From NCBI GenBank assembly GCA_050174775.1, contig JBFXJP010000001.1, forward strand, positions 310,001-374,000: a stretch of 64,000 bases of DNA, read 5' to 3'. Below the pieces are notes generated by a model. It ran no database searches, had not been told where the DNA came from, and saw nothing but the letters and a program-made list of their open reading frames with translations. The DNA is from CAYPGJ01 sp050174775 (GTDB lineage: Bacteria > Planctomycetota > Phycisphaerae > Phycisphaerales > UBA1924). Position 1 is the first letter of the stretch, and the number at the start of each line of letters is the position of its first letter. The position numbers and the translations under genes are program-made. Below are positions 10,831-20,307 of this stretch, in pieces.

Positions 10831-12597
10831 ATGTCTCCACACGACGACCCCTCGACCGACGTTCCCACCACGATCGAATCCCCTGAGGCTGCGAGCGGCG
10901 AGGAGAAGCCGAAGAAGCGGCGTCGTCGCGGCGGCAAAGGCCGCAAGCGCGACGGCAAGCCCGCGTCCGAGACCGACACCGCTGATGCGGTGGAGGGCGG
11001 TGACGAAGGCGAAGTGACGAGCGAGGCTGTTGCCGCCAAGCCCGAGCGTCCGGCGCGCGAGAAGCGGCCCGAGCCCGTGTCCGAGCCGGCGCCTGCGTCC
11101 GCCCCGAAGAAGCAGAACGACATCTTCGGCGCCGCGGAGTCGTTCGCGGAGCTGGGGCTGCGGAACTCGGTGCTGAAGGGCGTGGACGCGGCCGGGTTCA
11201 AGCGTCCGACGAAGATCCAGGCGGAGCTGATCCCGCCGGTGCTGGAGGGGCGCGACGTCCTCGGGCAGGCGAAGACGGGGTCGGGGAAGACGGCCGCGTT
11301 CGGCCTGCCGCTGTTCCACATGGCGACGCGCGGGCTGCCGTTCCAGTCGCTGGTGCTGGTGCCGACGCGCGAGCTGGCGCAGCAGGTGGCCGGGGAGCTG
11401 CAGGAGTTCGGGCAGTTCACGCCCATCAAGGTCTCCGCGGTGTTCGGCGGCGAGTCGGTGCGGAATCAGGCGCGTGATCTCGAGGCGGGGCCCGAGATCA
11501 TCGTGGCGACGCCCGGCCGGCTGATCGACATGCTCGACCGGGGCGTGATCCACCTGCGCAACACGAAGTTCGTGGTGCTGGACGAGGTGGACCGGATGCT
11601 GGACATCGGGTTCCGGGACGACATCAAGCGGATCCTCTCGAACATCAAGACGGAGCACCGGACGATCTTCGTGTCGGCGACGATCTCGGAGGAGATCGAG
11701 AAGCTGGCGAGGTCGTACATGCACGACCCGGTGAAGATCGTCTCGACGTCGGGCGCGCTCACGGTGTCGCTCGTGGAGCAGCACCACCTGCCCGTGCTGC
11801 CGTGGGACAAGCGGCGCCTGCTGCTGCACCTGCTGACCCACGAGGAGCCGGCGCTGACGGTGGTGTTCTGCCGCACGAAGCGGACGGTGGACGACGTGGC
11901 GGACTACCTCAAGCGCCACCGGATCGACGCGCACGCGATCCACGGGGACATGCAGCAGTCGCGCCGCAACCGCGTGATGCACAAGCTGCGTGACGGGAAG
12001 CTGGAGGTGCTGGTGGCGTCCGACCTGGCCGCGCGCGGGCTGGACGTGGACAACATCACGCACGTGATCAACTACGACCTGCCGGAGGACCCCGAGGTGT
12101 ACGTGCACCGGATCGGTCGCACGGCGCGCGCGGGGCGCGGCGGCGTGGCGTGGTCCTTCGTCGTGCCCGACCAGGGCGAGCTGCTCACGAACATCGAGAT
12201 GCTGGCGAACGTCGAGATTCCCAAGCTCGAGTACCCCGATTTCACCCCAAGCCCGCCCCGAGAGGACCGTCCCATGCGACCCACCGGACCTTCCGCCCCG
12301 ACTTCCGCACCGTCCGCGGGCGGCCCGCCCCCGCGCGAGCGCGGCGAGCGACCCGAGCGCGGTGAGCGCGGCGGTCGTGATCGCGGCCCCGCGCCCGAGC
12401 CCAAGCCGGCTCCGCAGGCCCCGGCCTCGGGCGGGAAGACGAACCGCTTCGACGTGGCCATCCCCGGGCCGAAGACTTCGGCGGACGCGTTCCGCTTCCC
12501 CGACGGGCTCGTGCCGACCAAGCTGCCGCCCCGGCGCATGCAGGGACGCGTGAAGACCACGCGCTCGAACATGGGCTCGGCGCCGGTCGACGAATAA
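10831..12597 (+). CDS. DEAD-box-family ATP-dependent RNA helicase
   Basis: A 588-residue RNA helicase of the RhlE/DeaD type. A ~95-residue charged N-terminal extension (KKRRRRGGKGRKR) precedes the core. Motifs in order: Q motif FKRPTKIQAELIP, Walker A AKTGSGKT (~148), PTRELAQQ, TPGRLIDML, motif II DEVD (residues 251-254, Val replacing the usual Ala), SAT, FCRTKRT, ASDLAARGLDVDN and HRIGRTARAG. After residue ~475 comes a Pro/Arg/Gly-rich disordered tail, a common RNA-binding extension. It likely remodels rRNA or mRNA duplexes. The start is uncertain: ATG 10831 best fits composition but has only a weak, distant Shine-Dalgarno. A strong terminator follows. Confidence 0.93.
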   Translation: MSPHDDPSTDVPTTIESPEAASGEEKPKKRRRRGGKGRKRDGKPASETDTADAVEGGDEGEVTSEAVAAKPERPAREKRPEPVSEPAPASAPKKQNDIFGAAESFAELGLRNSVLKGVDAAGFKRPTKIQAELIPPVLEGRDVLGQAKTGSGKTAAFGLPLFHMATRGLPFQSLVLVPTRELAQQVAGELQEFGQFTPIKVSAVFGGESVRNQARDLEAGPEIIVATPGRLIDMLDRGVIHLRNTKFVVLDEVDRMLDIGFRDDIKRILSNIKTEHRTIFVSATISEEIEKLARSYMHDPVKIVSTSGALTVSLVEQHHLPVLPWDKRRLLLHLLTHEEPALTVVFCRTKRTVDDVADYLKRHRIDAHAIHGDMQQSRRNRVMHKLRDGKLEVLVASDLAARGLDVDNITHVINYDLPEDPEVYVHRIGRTARAGRGGVAWSFVVPDQGELLTNIEMLANVEIPKLEYPDFTPSPPREDRPMRPTGPSAPTSAPSAGGPPPRERGERPERGERGGRDRGPAPEPKPAPQAPASGGKTNRFDVAIPGPKTSADAFRFPDGLVPTKLPPRRMQGRVKTTRSNMGSAPVDE

Positions 12598-12640
12598 GCA
12601 CCCGCGCGGCGCCTGCCGCGACGTCCTGACGCACCCCCCG

Positions 12641-12671
12641 CGCACGTCTCCCGCTGAGACGTGCGTTTTTT
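12641..12671 (+). terminator. Rho-independent terminator of the helicase gene
   Basis: A perfect 10-bp stem, CGCACGTCTC/GAGACGTGCG (12641-12650 with 12656-12665), with a 5-nt loop, is followed directly by six T residues. It lies 43 nt after the helicase stop, in the gap to the convergent AsmA-like gene. Confidence 0.9.
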
Positions 12672-12679
12672 CTTGATGC

Positions 12680-15600
12680 TCAGTCCCGCTTCTTGAAGAG
12701 GTCCTCGAGGCCCTTGCCCACGTCCTCGATGATCTTGCCCGGGGTCTTGATGGCTTCCTTGAGCATGAGATCGGGCGCGGGGATCGGCACGGCTTTGCCG
12801 ATCGGACCCTTCATGCGGAAGGGGACGGGCGCGGCGTCGTTGAAGCCGGGGGCGGCACGGAAGATGCCGATGGCCTCGTCGGCGAGACCGATCAGGGGGA
12901 TGTAGACGATGAGGTCCATCTCGCGCTTGGCGAGATCGACCTTGCCGCGGGTCTCGACGGTGAACTCACCGATGGGGAAGGAGGTGCGGTCGTACTGGGC
13001 GACGCCGTCGCGCACCCGGACGTCGATGGGGGGGAAGCGGTTGAAGAGCTGGCCCTCGGTCTTGTTCTTGGTGGCTTTGAGGACGCCGCTGAAGAGGTCG
13101 TTGGTGGTGTAGGACATGCGCCCCAGCTCGATGCGGATGTCGGCGTTGAGTTTGCGGAGGTCCGGCTTGTCGGGGACGCCGTCGCCGTCGGTGTCGATCT
13201 CCTTGCGGGTGGGGAGGCGGAGGTCGGTGACGGTGGCCACGGCGGGGCCGTCGGCGCGCCGCTTCTCCATGCGGGTCAGCAGGGGGAAGATGGATTCGAT
13301 CATCCGCCGGCTGAGCTCGGGCGTGATCTCGTGGATGGTGGCGGTGATGGGCTCTGCCGAGATGAACAGCCCGTCTCGGACATCCCCCCGGATGCGCGCC
13401 TCGGCGCGCGGCGCAACGGCGCGAGCGTTGAGCGAGCCGCCCTCGCGCGAGAGGGAGTCGGCGTTGGCGCGGAGTGTCATGGTGGGGCCGAGGGCTTCGA
13501 GGAGCACGCCGTTCTGCTGCGCGAGCGCGTCGACGAGGGCCGTGGGCACGGCGCCGTCGATGCTGGCGGTGGCGGTGGCGCGATCGGGGGTGAGTGCGCC
13601 GGAAGCGTCGGCGATGTTGGAGAGCGTGGCCTTGAGCGTGGCGTCTCCGGGATCGCCGGCCGCGCCTCGAACGCCGGTGAGCGCGGCGTCCACGCTGAGC
13701 GAACCGGGGGCGGGGGAGGCGAGCGTGGCGCGGGCCGCGTCGATGCGGACGCGCTGGCCGTCGGCCGTGGCGATGGTCAGGGCGCGCGCGTTGGCCGTGG
13801 CCGCGAGATCGAAGACGCCGGGCTTGAGGGGGCCGCCGTTGAGGGCGATGGCCGCACGATCCACGCGGAGGTCGATCGGTGTGTCGCCGATGATGGTGAC
13901 GGTGGAGGCGTCGGCGCCGAGGGCGAAGCGGTTGATCCACTGCTCGCTGACGTTCCAGGTCGCATTGAGAGGCGCGGTGAGCGCGACGCGGTCCTTGTGC
14001 AGGGCGCCGGCGAACTGCGCCTTGAGGCGGGGCGCGTCGACTGTGCCGGTGAGCGTCGTGGCGCTGTTGGTCGTGGGCTTGGCGTTGGCGGAGACGTTGG
14101 CGGTCTCTCCGAGCGCGAGAGCGAGAAGCCCTGGCTTGCCCAGGAGCGCGTCGACGTAGGCTGTTTCGAGTTGCTGGACACGGAGCGCGCCCTCGATGTT
14201 GCGTTGCTCGCCCTCACCGGTGAGCGTGGCGTTGGCGGAGATGGCGCCGACGGGGCGTGCGGCGGGGCGCGAGGGATCGAAAAGCCCCGCGTCGAGTGTG
14301 GCGTCGATGCGTCCCTTGCCGGAGAGCGGGACGTTGGCCGAGGCTTTGACGCCGTCGAGGGAGACGTCGACGGTGCGTCCGCCGCCGGCGTCGAGTCCTC
14401 TGAGGACGAGGGGGGCATCGAAGCCGAGATTCGCGCCGATGGCGCCCGCGGCGGCGAGGTCGGGCTTGCCGTCGCGCAGGGGGATGCGGGCGGGGCCGAG
14501 CGTGGCGCGCACGCCGACCGGCTGCGCGAGCTGGGGCGGGCGGGGCATGTCGGGCGCGAACCTGCGGACCGCTTCGCTGACGAGCGCGGGGGTGATGCGG
14601 GTGGTTGCCTCGCCGCTCTTGATCTCGAGCGCATCGGGATGGAGCACGCCCTGCGCCGTGGCTGTGGCGTTCGCGCCGGTGGCCTCGAGCGCGATGTTCG
14701 TGGCCGAGGCATCGGACCCGGACGGCGTGGCTCGCACAGAGAGCGCGACCGTCTCCCCGACGCTCGCGCGCACGAGGTCGAGCATGTCGGCGAGCCCGGC
14801 GAGGCGCGCGAGGGTCACGGGGAGATCACGCACGGTCAGCGTCCCCACCGGCCGGGCGCCGCTGAGCGCCAGTCGTCCGTCCGGGGTGAACAGGTTGTCG
14901 AGGGCCACGTCTCCGTCGACGCCGAACGCGCGTCCGTCGTGCATCGCGCTCGCAGAGAGCGTGGCGCGTGCGGGCTCCCCGGGCGCGAGCGTCGCGTTCA
15001 GGCGCGCGTTGGACACGTCGATGCGTTCGTTCTCGATGACGCCGGAGAGGCCTTGCACCCCGGCCTCGAGCTGGGCCCTGAGCGCGCTGAGGTCGAAGGG
15101 CTTCCCTGCGGAGGGGAGCGGGGCTTCGAGGTTGGTCACGTTCGCGGCAAGCGAGACGGGGCCGGTTGAGCCGAGCAGCTTGCCGTTCTCCGCGAGCACA
15201 CGCCGGATCAGCGGCGCCGCGTCCGCGACCATCGCGCGGATGCCTTGCGCGGTCGTCGTGACGCGCTCGCCGTCGAGCTGGAGCGATCCGTCCGCGCGGA
15301 GGTTATTGGATCGGAGGGAGAGGACGATGTCTGTGGGCGGGAGGTTCGCGCCCGAGGGTGAGGCGCCGGAGGGGGCGCTCCTGGGGTTTGCGTTGAGGGT
15401 CAGGTCGATCGTCGGGCCGACGTCCTCGCGCAGCAGAAGCCCCGCGTCCGTGACGAAGGGTTGCGCGAGCGCGGTGGAGAGGCCGGTGATCGCGGCGCTG
15501 CCGCGGAGCGCGCGCGGCGCCCTGGGGGCGCCCTGCTCGTCGAGCACGCCCTCGCCGGTGAGATCGACGTTGATGTTCCCGGCGTTCTCGCCGTCGACCA

Positions 15601-16921
15601 TCGCGCTCGTGCGGACGGCGAGCGAGACCCCCTGCTCGATCGTGGCCGCGTTCATCTCGACTGTCGTGGGCGCGACCGTGATCGCGCGCGGTCGGGGTTC
15701 TCCCTGCACCTGCGCTGTGCCCGAGATCTCGCTCAGCGTCGCGCTCGCGCTGAGCGAAGCGCCTCGGAGATCGAGTGCGCCGCCGGTGGGGATCGGTGAT
15801 GTCCCCTGGAACGACGCGTCGATGGTCACGGGGGCGTCGAGCGCGAGCCCCGCGTCCGGCGCGAGACGCTGGATGAGCGTGGGGGAGAGGGTGGCGCGGA
15901 GATTGGCCGCGCGGGTGGTGGTCACGGATGGGTTTGCGCCGGTGAGGCCCGTGAGGACGAGGCCGAGGTCCGCTTGTGCGCCCGTCATCGCCGCTTTGAC
16001 ATCGACGGTGAGCTGGTTCGCATCGCCCTTCGCGCTGGCTTGCAGCGAGACGAGCGACTTTGCGTCTCCGGCCCACTCTTCACCGAGGGCACGAGCCTGC
16101 GCGGGCACGCCGGGCATCGATGCGAACGCGGCGACCAGCCCGCCCGGCGCCGAGATGTCCGCGACCGCATCGACCTTCGCGAGTTCGGGCGTGGCGCGTC
16201 CGTCGGGCGTGCTCCACTGCTCCACGCTCGCGTTGAGCTTCAGCGCGGTCGGCTGCCCATCGACGCTCCCTGCGCCGTCGAGAGTCACGCGTATCGGCTC
16301 GCCCGTCTTCAGGGAGGCTTCGCCCCGAAGATTCGGCATCGTGACCTCGGAGATCGCATTCCCCGACGCGTCCCGGTACGTCACGGTCAGCCCGTCGACG
16401 ATGAGCTTTGCGGCCAGCTCGGGCGGGATCGTGCTCGGCCCGCCGGAAGGAGGCGTCGCGCCGGGCGCGCCGCTCGTGCCCTGGCCGGGCGCACCGGGAG
16501 GCGGCTCGATGGCGCGCGCGAGCGTCGTCTGTCCGTCCCGCCCTTTCTCCACCACCACATCGCCCGAGAGTTTGATCGTGCCCAGGTCGCGCGAGCCGCG
16601 CAGCACGGCGAGCAGGCTGGTGGACGCTTCGAGCGAGATGTCCGCGACCTTGGCGCCGCTGGGGTCGGTGACTTTGAGACCGGAGATGCGCTGGGGGCCG
16701 CGCCAGGTGAGAGCAACCTTGTCGACGGTCACGCCCCCGGCCACGCTCTCGCGCGCCGCGTCGCGCACCATCCCCGGGGCGAACCGCGAGATGATGGCGG
16801 GCGCGAAGACGAGCAGGATGACGATCACGAGGAGGGCGAGAGCGCCGAACGCTCCCAACACCTTCCACAGACTGCTCTTGCGCCGACGTGCGCCCGCTCC
16901 GGTTGTCTCGCTCACCCTCAT
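12680..16921 (-). CDS. AsmA-like giant envelope protein
   Basis: A 1413-residue protein with one N-terminal membrane segment (residues ~20-42) and a very long periplasmic part of repeated beta segments, typical of AsmA/TamB-like (bridge-type lipid transport) proteins. VTVDKVALTWRGPQRISGLKV near the start is an AsmA-like strand pair. The C-terminal segment (VDLAKREMDLIVYIPLIGL, then FRMKGPIG) looks like the AsmA C-terminal domain, and the end is GKGLEDLFKKRD. The family is associated with outer-membrane lipid trafficking; the role here is inferred from fold only. ATG 16921 has GGGAGG only 3-4 nt upstream; GTG at 16915 has better spacing. It is monocistronic, with candidate -10 TACGCT about 40 nt upstream. 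Confidence 0.8.
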   Translation of the reverse strand: MRVSETTGAGARRRKSSLWKVLGAFGALALLVIVILLVFAPAIISRFAPGMVRDAARESVAGGVTVDKVALTWRGPQRISGLKVTDPSGAKVADISLEASTSLLAVLRGSRDLGTIKLSGDVVVEKGRDGQTTLARAIEPPPGAPGQGTSGAPGATPPSGGPSTIPPELAAKLIVDGLTVTYRDASGNAISEVTMPNLRGEASLKTGEPIRVTLDGAGSVDGQPTALKLNASVEQWSTPDGRATPELAKVDAVADISAPGGLVAAFASMPGVPAQARALGEEWAGDAKSLVSLQASAKGDANQLTVDVKAAMTGAQADLGLVLTGLTGANPSVTTTRAANLRATLSPTLIQRLAPDAGLALDAPVTIDASFQGTSPIPTGGALDLRGASLSASATLSEISGTAQVQGEPRPRAITVAPTTVEMNAATIEQGVSLAVRTSAMVDGENAGNINVDLTGEGVLDEQGAPRAPRALRGSAAITGLSTALAQPFVTDAGLLLREDVGPTIDLTLNANPRSAPSGASPSGANLPPTDIVLSLRSNNLRADGSLQLDGERVTTTAQGIRAMVADAAPLIRRVLAENGKLLGSTGPVSLAANVTNLEAPLPSAGKPFDLSALRAQLEAGVQGLSGVIENERIDVSNARLNATLAPGEPARATLSASAMHDGRAFGVDGDVALDNLFTPDGRLALSGARPVGTLTVRDLPVTLARLAGLADMLDLVRASVGETVALSVRATPSGSDASATNIALEATGANATATAQGVLHPDALEIKSGEATTRITPALVSEAVRRFAPDMPRPPQLAQPVGVRATLGPARIPLRDGKPDLAAAGAIGANLGFDAPLVLRGLDAGGGRTVDVSLDGVKASANVPLSGKGRIDATLDAGLFDPSRPAARPVGAISANATLTGEGEQRNIEGALRVQQLETAYVDALLGKPGLLALALGETANVSANAKPTTNSATTLTGTVDAPRLKAQFAGALHKDRVALTAPLNATWNVSEQWINRFALGADASTVTIIGDTPIDLRVDRAAIALNGGPLKPGVFDLAATANARALTIATADGQRVRIDAARATLASPAPGSLSVDAALTGVRGAAGDPGDATLKATLSNIADASGALTPDRATATASIDGAVPTALVDALAQQNGVLLEALGPTMTLRANADSLSREGGSLNARAVAPRAEARIRGDVRDGLFISAEPITATIHEITPELSRRMIESIFPLLTRMEKRRADGPAVATVTDLRLPTRKEIDTDGDGVPDKPDLRKLNADIRIELGRMSYTTNDLFSGVLKATKNKTEGQLFNRFPPIDVRVRDGVAQYDRTSFPIGEFTVETRGKVDLAKREMDLIVYIPLIGLADEAIGIFRAAPGFNDAAPVPFRMKGPIGKAVPIPAPDLMLKEAIKTPGKIIEDVGKGLEDLFKKRD

Positions 16922-17013
16922 TCTCCTCCCTGCAACGCGACCCGACGTCGGTCAAGCGTACACCGACCGTCCCTCATGAGACGGCTTTCACGACCAGGCG
17001 TTCCGGATGGTCC

Positions 17014-18213
17014 TTAGTCCGCCCGCGCGAGCGCGCTCGAGAGGTCCAGCATCCGCTGGATGGCGAGCAGGGCGTCGGGGCGTGCCGCGTCGTGGACCCG
17101 GATCTGATTGACGACCTTCCCCGTAGCGAGCGAGTCGAGCGCCCAGAGCAGGTGAGGCTCATCGATGCGGTACATCGTGGTGCACAGGCATTGCAGCCCG
17201 GACAGACTCCGGACCTCCACCCCGCGCGCTCGCGCCTCGTCCGCGAGACGAGAGACGAGGTGCATCTCGGTGCCCACCGCCCATCGCGTGCCCGGCACCG
17301 CGGCCCGGATCGTCCGGATGATGAACTCGGTCGAGCCGCTCAGGTCGGCAAGGTCGACGACCTCCTTCGCGCACTCCGGGTGCACGAGAATGCGTGTCTC
17401 CGGGTCGGCACGCCGAACCTGATCGCAATGCTCGGGACGGAAGAGCTTGTGCACGGAGCAGTGGCCCGCCCAGAGGATCACGTTGGATGCAAGCGCCTGC
17501 TCGGGCGTGGACCCGCCGAGCGTTTCGCCCTTTCTCGCGGCCTTGGGGTCGTAGACACACGTCCGGGTGGCGACATCAAGACCGAACGACGCGGCCGTGT
17601 TCCGACCCAGATGCTGATCGGGGAGGAACAGGATCTTGACGTCGGATGCGCTTTTCTTGCCCCGCTTTGTCGCCGGAGCTGCGCCGCCCTGCATCGCCCA
17701 CTCGAAGACCTCGCGCGCGTTGCTGGACGTGCACACGCATCCCCCGCGCGCGCCGACGAACGCCTTGATGGCCGCGCTCGAGTTGACGTACGTGACGGGA
17801 ACGATGCGCCCTTCCCATCCCTGCTTCTTGAGCGTGGCGTGCAGAGCGTCCCACGCCACGATCGCGTCCTCGTAATCCGCCATGTCCGCCATCGAGCATC
17901 CGGCGGAAAGGTCGGGCAGGATCACCTTCGTGCCGGGCGGCGCGAGGAGGTCGGCGGTCTCGGCCATAAAGTGGACGCCGCAGAACACGACGTACTCGGC
18001 GCCGCGCTCGGCCACGCGGCTCGCGGCGAGCTGGGAGAGTTTGAGGGAATCCCCGGTGAAATCCGCGTGCCGGATCACCTCGTCCGTCTGGTAGTGATGC
18101 CCCAGGATGATGAGCCGGTCCCCGATCTCACGCCGGCGCGCGCTGATGGCCGAGGCGAGGTCCTCGCTCGTGGCCGAGAGGTAGCGTTCGTCGAGAGGCG
18201 GCTGCCAGAGCAC
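17014..18213 (-). CDS. nadA: Quinolinate synthase
   Basis: A 399-residue quinolinate synthase A, a [4Fe-4S] enzyme condensing iminoaspartate and dihydroxyacetone phosphate in NAD synthesis. LGHHYQTDEV, FCGVHFMAETA and SAGCSMADMA are family signatures. The likely cluster cysteines are Cys106 (AGCS), Cys252 (AGHCSVH) and Cys344 (QCLCTTMYRI), spread over the three pseudo-repeat domains as expected. The GTG start at 18213 has AAGGAG about 9 nt upstream. A ~15-residue Lys-rich insert (ATKRGKKSAS) lies near residue 185. No nadB or nadC neighbour is present. Confidence 0.95.
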   Translation of the reverse strand: MLWQPPLDERYLSATSEDLASAISARRREIGDRLIILGHHYQTDEVIRHADFTGDSLKLSQLAASRVAERGAEYVVFCGVHFMAETADLLAPPGTKVILPDLSAGCSMADMADYEDAIVAWDALHATLKKQGWEGRIVPVTYVNSSAAIKAFVGARGGCVCTSSNAREVFEWAMQGGAAPATKRGKKSASDVKILFLPDQHLGRNTAASFGLDVATRTCVYDPKAARKGETLGGSTPEQALASNVILWAGHCSVHKLFRPEHCDQVRRADPETRILVHPECAKEVVDLADLSGSTEFIIRTIRAAVPGTRWAVGTEMHLVSRLADEARARGVEVRSLSGLQCLCTTMYRIDEPHLLWALDSLATGKVVNQIRVHDAARPDALLAIQRMLDLSSALARAD

Positions 18214-18282
18214 GCGGTCACTCCTTGTCCCCGACTCGGGTCCGAGGGGGAAGGGAAGTGTAGGGGCGTGCCGGAAGAGGTC

Positions 18283-18618
18283 TCAGGCCGCGATGGCGGT
18301 GGCGGGCGCGTCGTACTCGACGGCAACCGCCTGCTGGAAATGATCCACGGGCGTGACGCGGACGACTCGCGCGCGCGTCATCTCACTGACGGTCGAGAGC
18401 CCGGGGTCTTTCGGCGTCACGAGCACCTCGATGACGTCGCCCGGCGCCAGCGGGCGCGAGCGGTCGACGCACAGGAGCGCTCCCCCTTCCGAGAGGTCCG
18501 TGGTCTGCGCGGGCGCGAACCGGAGCGCCTCCGGCACGAACACCTTGGCCGGGCGCACGCTCGCGATGCGCGGATGGCGCCGGCGCTCTGTCGTGAGATC
18601 GGGACTCTGGCTGTTCAT
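18283..18618 (-). CDS. PilZ-domain protein
   Basis: An 111-residue single-domain protein matching PilZ, the c-di-GMP-binding beta barrel. ERRRHPRI (~residues 11-18) supplies the arginine-rich binding motif and DLSEGGALL (~43-51) the D/N-x-S-x-x-G motif, so ligand binding is plausible. It has no membrane segment and no output domain; such stand-alone PilZ proteins act by protein contact. The ATG has AGGAG at good spacing. It is 69 nt upstream of nadA on the same strand and may be co-transcribed; kdsC is divergent. Confidence 0.8.
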   Translation of the reverse strand: MNSQSPDLTTERRRHPRIASVRPAKVFVPEALRFAPAQTTDLSEGGALLCVDRSRPLAPGDVIEVLVTPKDPGLSTVSEMTRARVVRVTPVDHFQQAVAVEYDAPATAIAA

Positions 18619-18716
18619 GTGGACTCCTGCAATGAGGGGTAGCACTCCACTATCGGTCGTCCCGTGCCCCGACTCCGGCACGCCTGGTGGGTCGCGCGGA
18701 ATCGGGCGGGCAGGCG

Positions 18717-18722
18717 TACCCT
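18717..18722 (+). promoter_or_regulatory. -10-like hexamer for near-leaderless kdsC
   Basis: TACCCT ends 8 nt before the ATG at 18731, and no Shine-Dalgarno is present between them. The predicted leader is about 2 nt. Confidence 0.5.
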
Positions 18723-18730
18723 TGACGTCC

Positions 18731-19300
18731 ATGTCGAACAGACGCATTCCATCAGGACTGACGCTGCGGGCCGTTGTTTCGGACGTGGACGGCGTGCTGA
18801 CCGACGGCACGGTCACGCTGACGCCATCGGCCACCGATCCGAGCGGATTTCTCAAAGGGCGGGCGTTCCACGTCCACGACGGGATGGGGGTGCAGCTCCT
18901 CCTGGCCATGGGGGTCAAGGTGGGCTGGATGTCATCCTCCCAGGATGACGGTGTCATCCGGGCTAGGGCGCAGGGTTTGCGCGTGTCGGCTGTCGACGTG
19001 GGTGACGGGGACAAGGGCACAAGGCTCGAGCGTCTCTGCGCACAGATGGGGGTGGAGCCCGGCGAGACGGCGTACATCGGTGACGACGTGAATGACCTGC
19101 CGGCGTTCGAGCGCGCCGGGTTCGGGGCGTGTCCCTACGACGCGCGTCCGGAGGTGCGGGCGGTGGCGGACCTCGTTCTCGCGACGCCCGGCGGGCGGGG
19201 CGCGTTCCGAGAGCTCGCCGACGCCGTCCTGGAACACGTTCGCGCGGCCGGGCGGACTCCCTCGGGCGGGAACGGCCCCATGACGACGTCGGCGGTGTAG
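18731..19300 (+). CDS. kdsC: HAD-family phosphatase, KdsC-like
   Basis: A 189-residue HAD hydrolase of the 3-deoxy-D-manno-octulosonate 8-phosphate phosphatase type, without a cap domain. SDVDGVLTDG (~17-26) gives the two catalytic aspartates and GDDVNDLPAF (~117) the metal-binding end motif; FHVHDGMGVQLL is typical of KdsC. At the usual TGR/motif II position there is MSSSQDD, which keeps a Ser. KDO is a lipopolysaccharide core sugar, so this supports a Gram-negative-type envelope. The 14-residue tail is low complexity. It lies 4 nt upstream of ispE, so the two form a unit. Confidence 0.85.
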   Translation: MSNRRIPSGLTLRAVVSDVDGVLTDGTVTLTPSATDPSGFLKGRAFHVHDGMGVQLLLAMGVKVGWMSSSQDDGVIRARAQGLRVSAVDVGDGDKGTRLERLCAQMGVEPGETAYIGDDVNDLPAFERAGFGACPYDARPEVRAVADLVLATPGGRGAFRELADAVLEHVRAAGRTPSGGNGPMTTSAV

Positions 19301-19304
19301 CGCG

Positions 19305-20294
19305 ATGGAAGACCGTTCCGTGCACGTCCGTCACTCGTACGCGAAGCTGAATCTGGCGTTGGCCGTGTCGCCCCCGCTTCCCGCCGGGGATCGCGCCGGC
19401 TGGCACGAGATCACGTCGTGGTTCGTGCCCGTCTCGCTGCACGACACGCTCACGGTGACGCGGCTCGAGGATGATCGTCTCTCGCGCTACGCGATTCTGT
19501 GGGCGGAGGATGCCGCGCGCACCTCCCCGATCGACTGGTCGATCACGAAGGACCTGGCGGTGCGAGCGCATCGCGCGCTCGAAGCGCACGCGGGGCGCAC
19601 GCTGCCGGTGCAGATGAAGCTCGAGAAGCGGATCCCGGTCGGGGGCGGGCTGGGGGGCGGGTCATCGAACGCCGGGGCGATGCTGCTCGCCACGCGCACG
19701 CTCTTCGCGCGCGAAACCGAGACGGCCGATCTCCCGTCGATCGGCGGATCGCTGGGGTCGGATGTCCCGTACTTCGTGGGTGGGCAGGAGGAGAGTGGGG
19801 GGGAGACGCGCGCGCCGGGCGCCGCGCTCGTGGAAGGGTTCGGCGATCGTCTCGAGCGCACGCCGCCGGTACATGCCGCATCGGGCGAGCCGGTGTGGGC
19901 GACGCTGATCTTTCCCTCGATCGGCTGCCCCACTCCGGGCGTCTACCGCGCGTTCGACGCGATCGCCCCGGAGGTTCTCGCGTCGCAGAGCGGGGTGGCG
20001 GGTGAGTACGAGGCGCGCGCGGAGCGCGTGCGCGCGTTGGCTCGGGGCGGGGTGGTCGATCCGGACGCGTTGTTCAACGACCTCGCGCCCGCGGCGCAGA
20101 CGGTGGCGCCCGCGATCGCGGAGCTGCGCGCCATGCTCTCCGGCCTGACCGGGCTGCACACGCACATCACCGGGAGCGGCTCGACGCTTTTCCAGATCGC
20201 GGAGGATGAGGAGCACGCGCTGCGGGTGGCGCGCGACATCGGCGACGCCGTGCCCAAAGAGGACGGCGTGGCGGCGCCGGCGCGGTTGCTGTGA
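19305..20294 (+). CDS. ispE: 4-diphosphocytidyl-2-C-methyl-D-erythritol kinase
   Basis: A 329-residue GHMP-family kinase of the MEP isoprenoid pathway, phosphorylating CDP-methylerythritol. Signatures are YAKLNLAL near the start, the ATP-binding PVGGGLGGGSSNAGAML (~residues 105-121), SLGSDVPYFV and the C-terminal ITGSGSTLFQ. A Gly/Glu-rich insert (GGQEESGGETRAPG) follows the SDVPYF motif. The start is only 4 nt after the kdsC stop, with no separate promoter, so it is read from the kdsC promoter. It is convergent with the PilZ-like gene after a 13-nt gap. Confidence 0.93.
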   Translation: MEDRSVHVRHSYAKLNLALAVSPPLPAGDRAGWHEITSWFVPVSLHDTLTVTRLEDDRLSRYAILWAEDAARTSPIDWSITKDLAVRAHRALEAHAGRTLPVQMKLEKRIPVGGGLGGGSSNAGAMLLATRTLFARETETADLPSIGGSLGSDVPYFVGGQEESGGETRAPGAALVEGFGDRLERTPPVHAASGEPVWATLIFPSIGCPTPGVYRAFDAIAPEVLASQSGVAGEYEARAERVRALARGGVVDPDALFNDLAPAAQTVAPAIAELRAMLSGLTGLHTHITGSGSTLFQIAEDEEHALRVARDIGDAVPKEDGVAAPARLL

Positions 20295-20307
20295 CGCGCG
20301 GAGTGGG

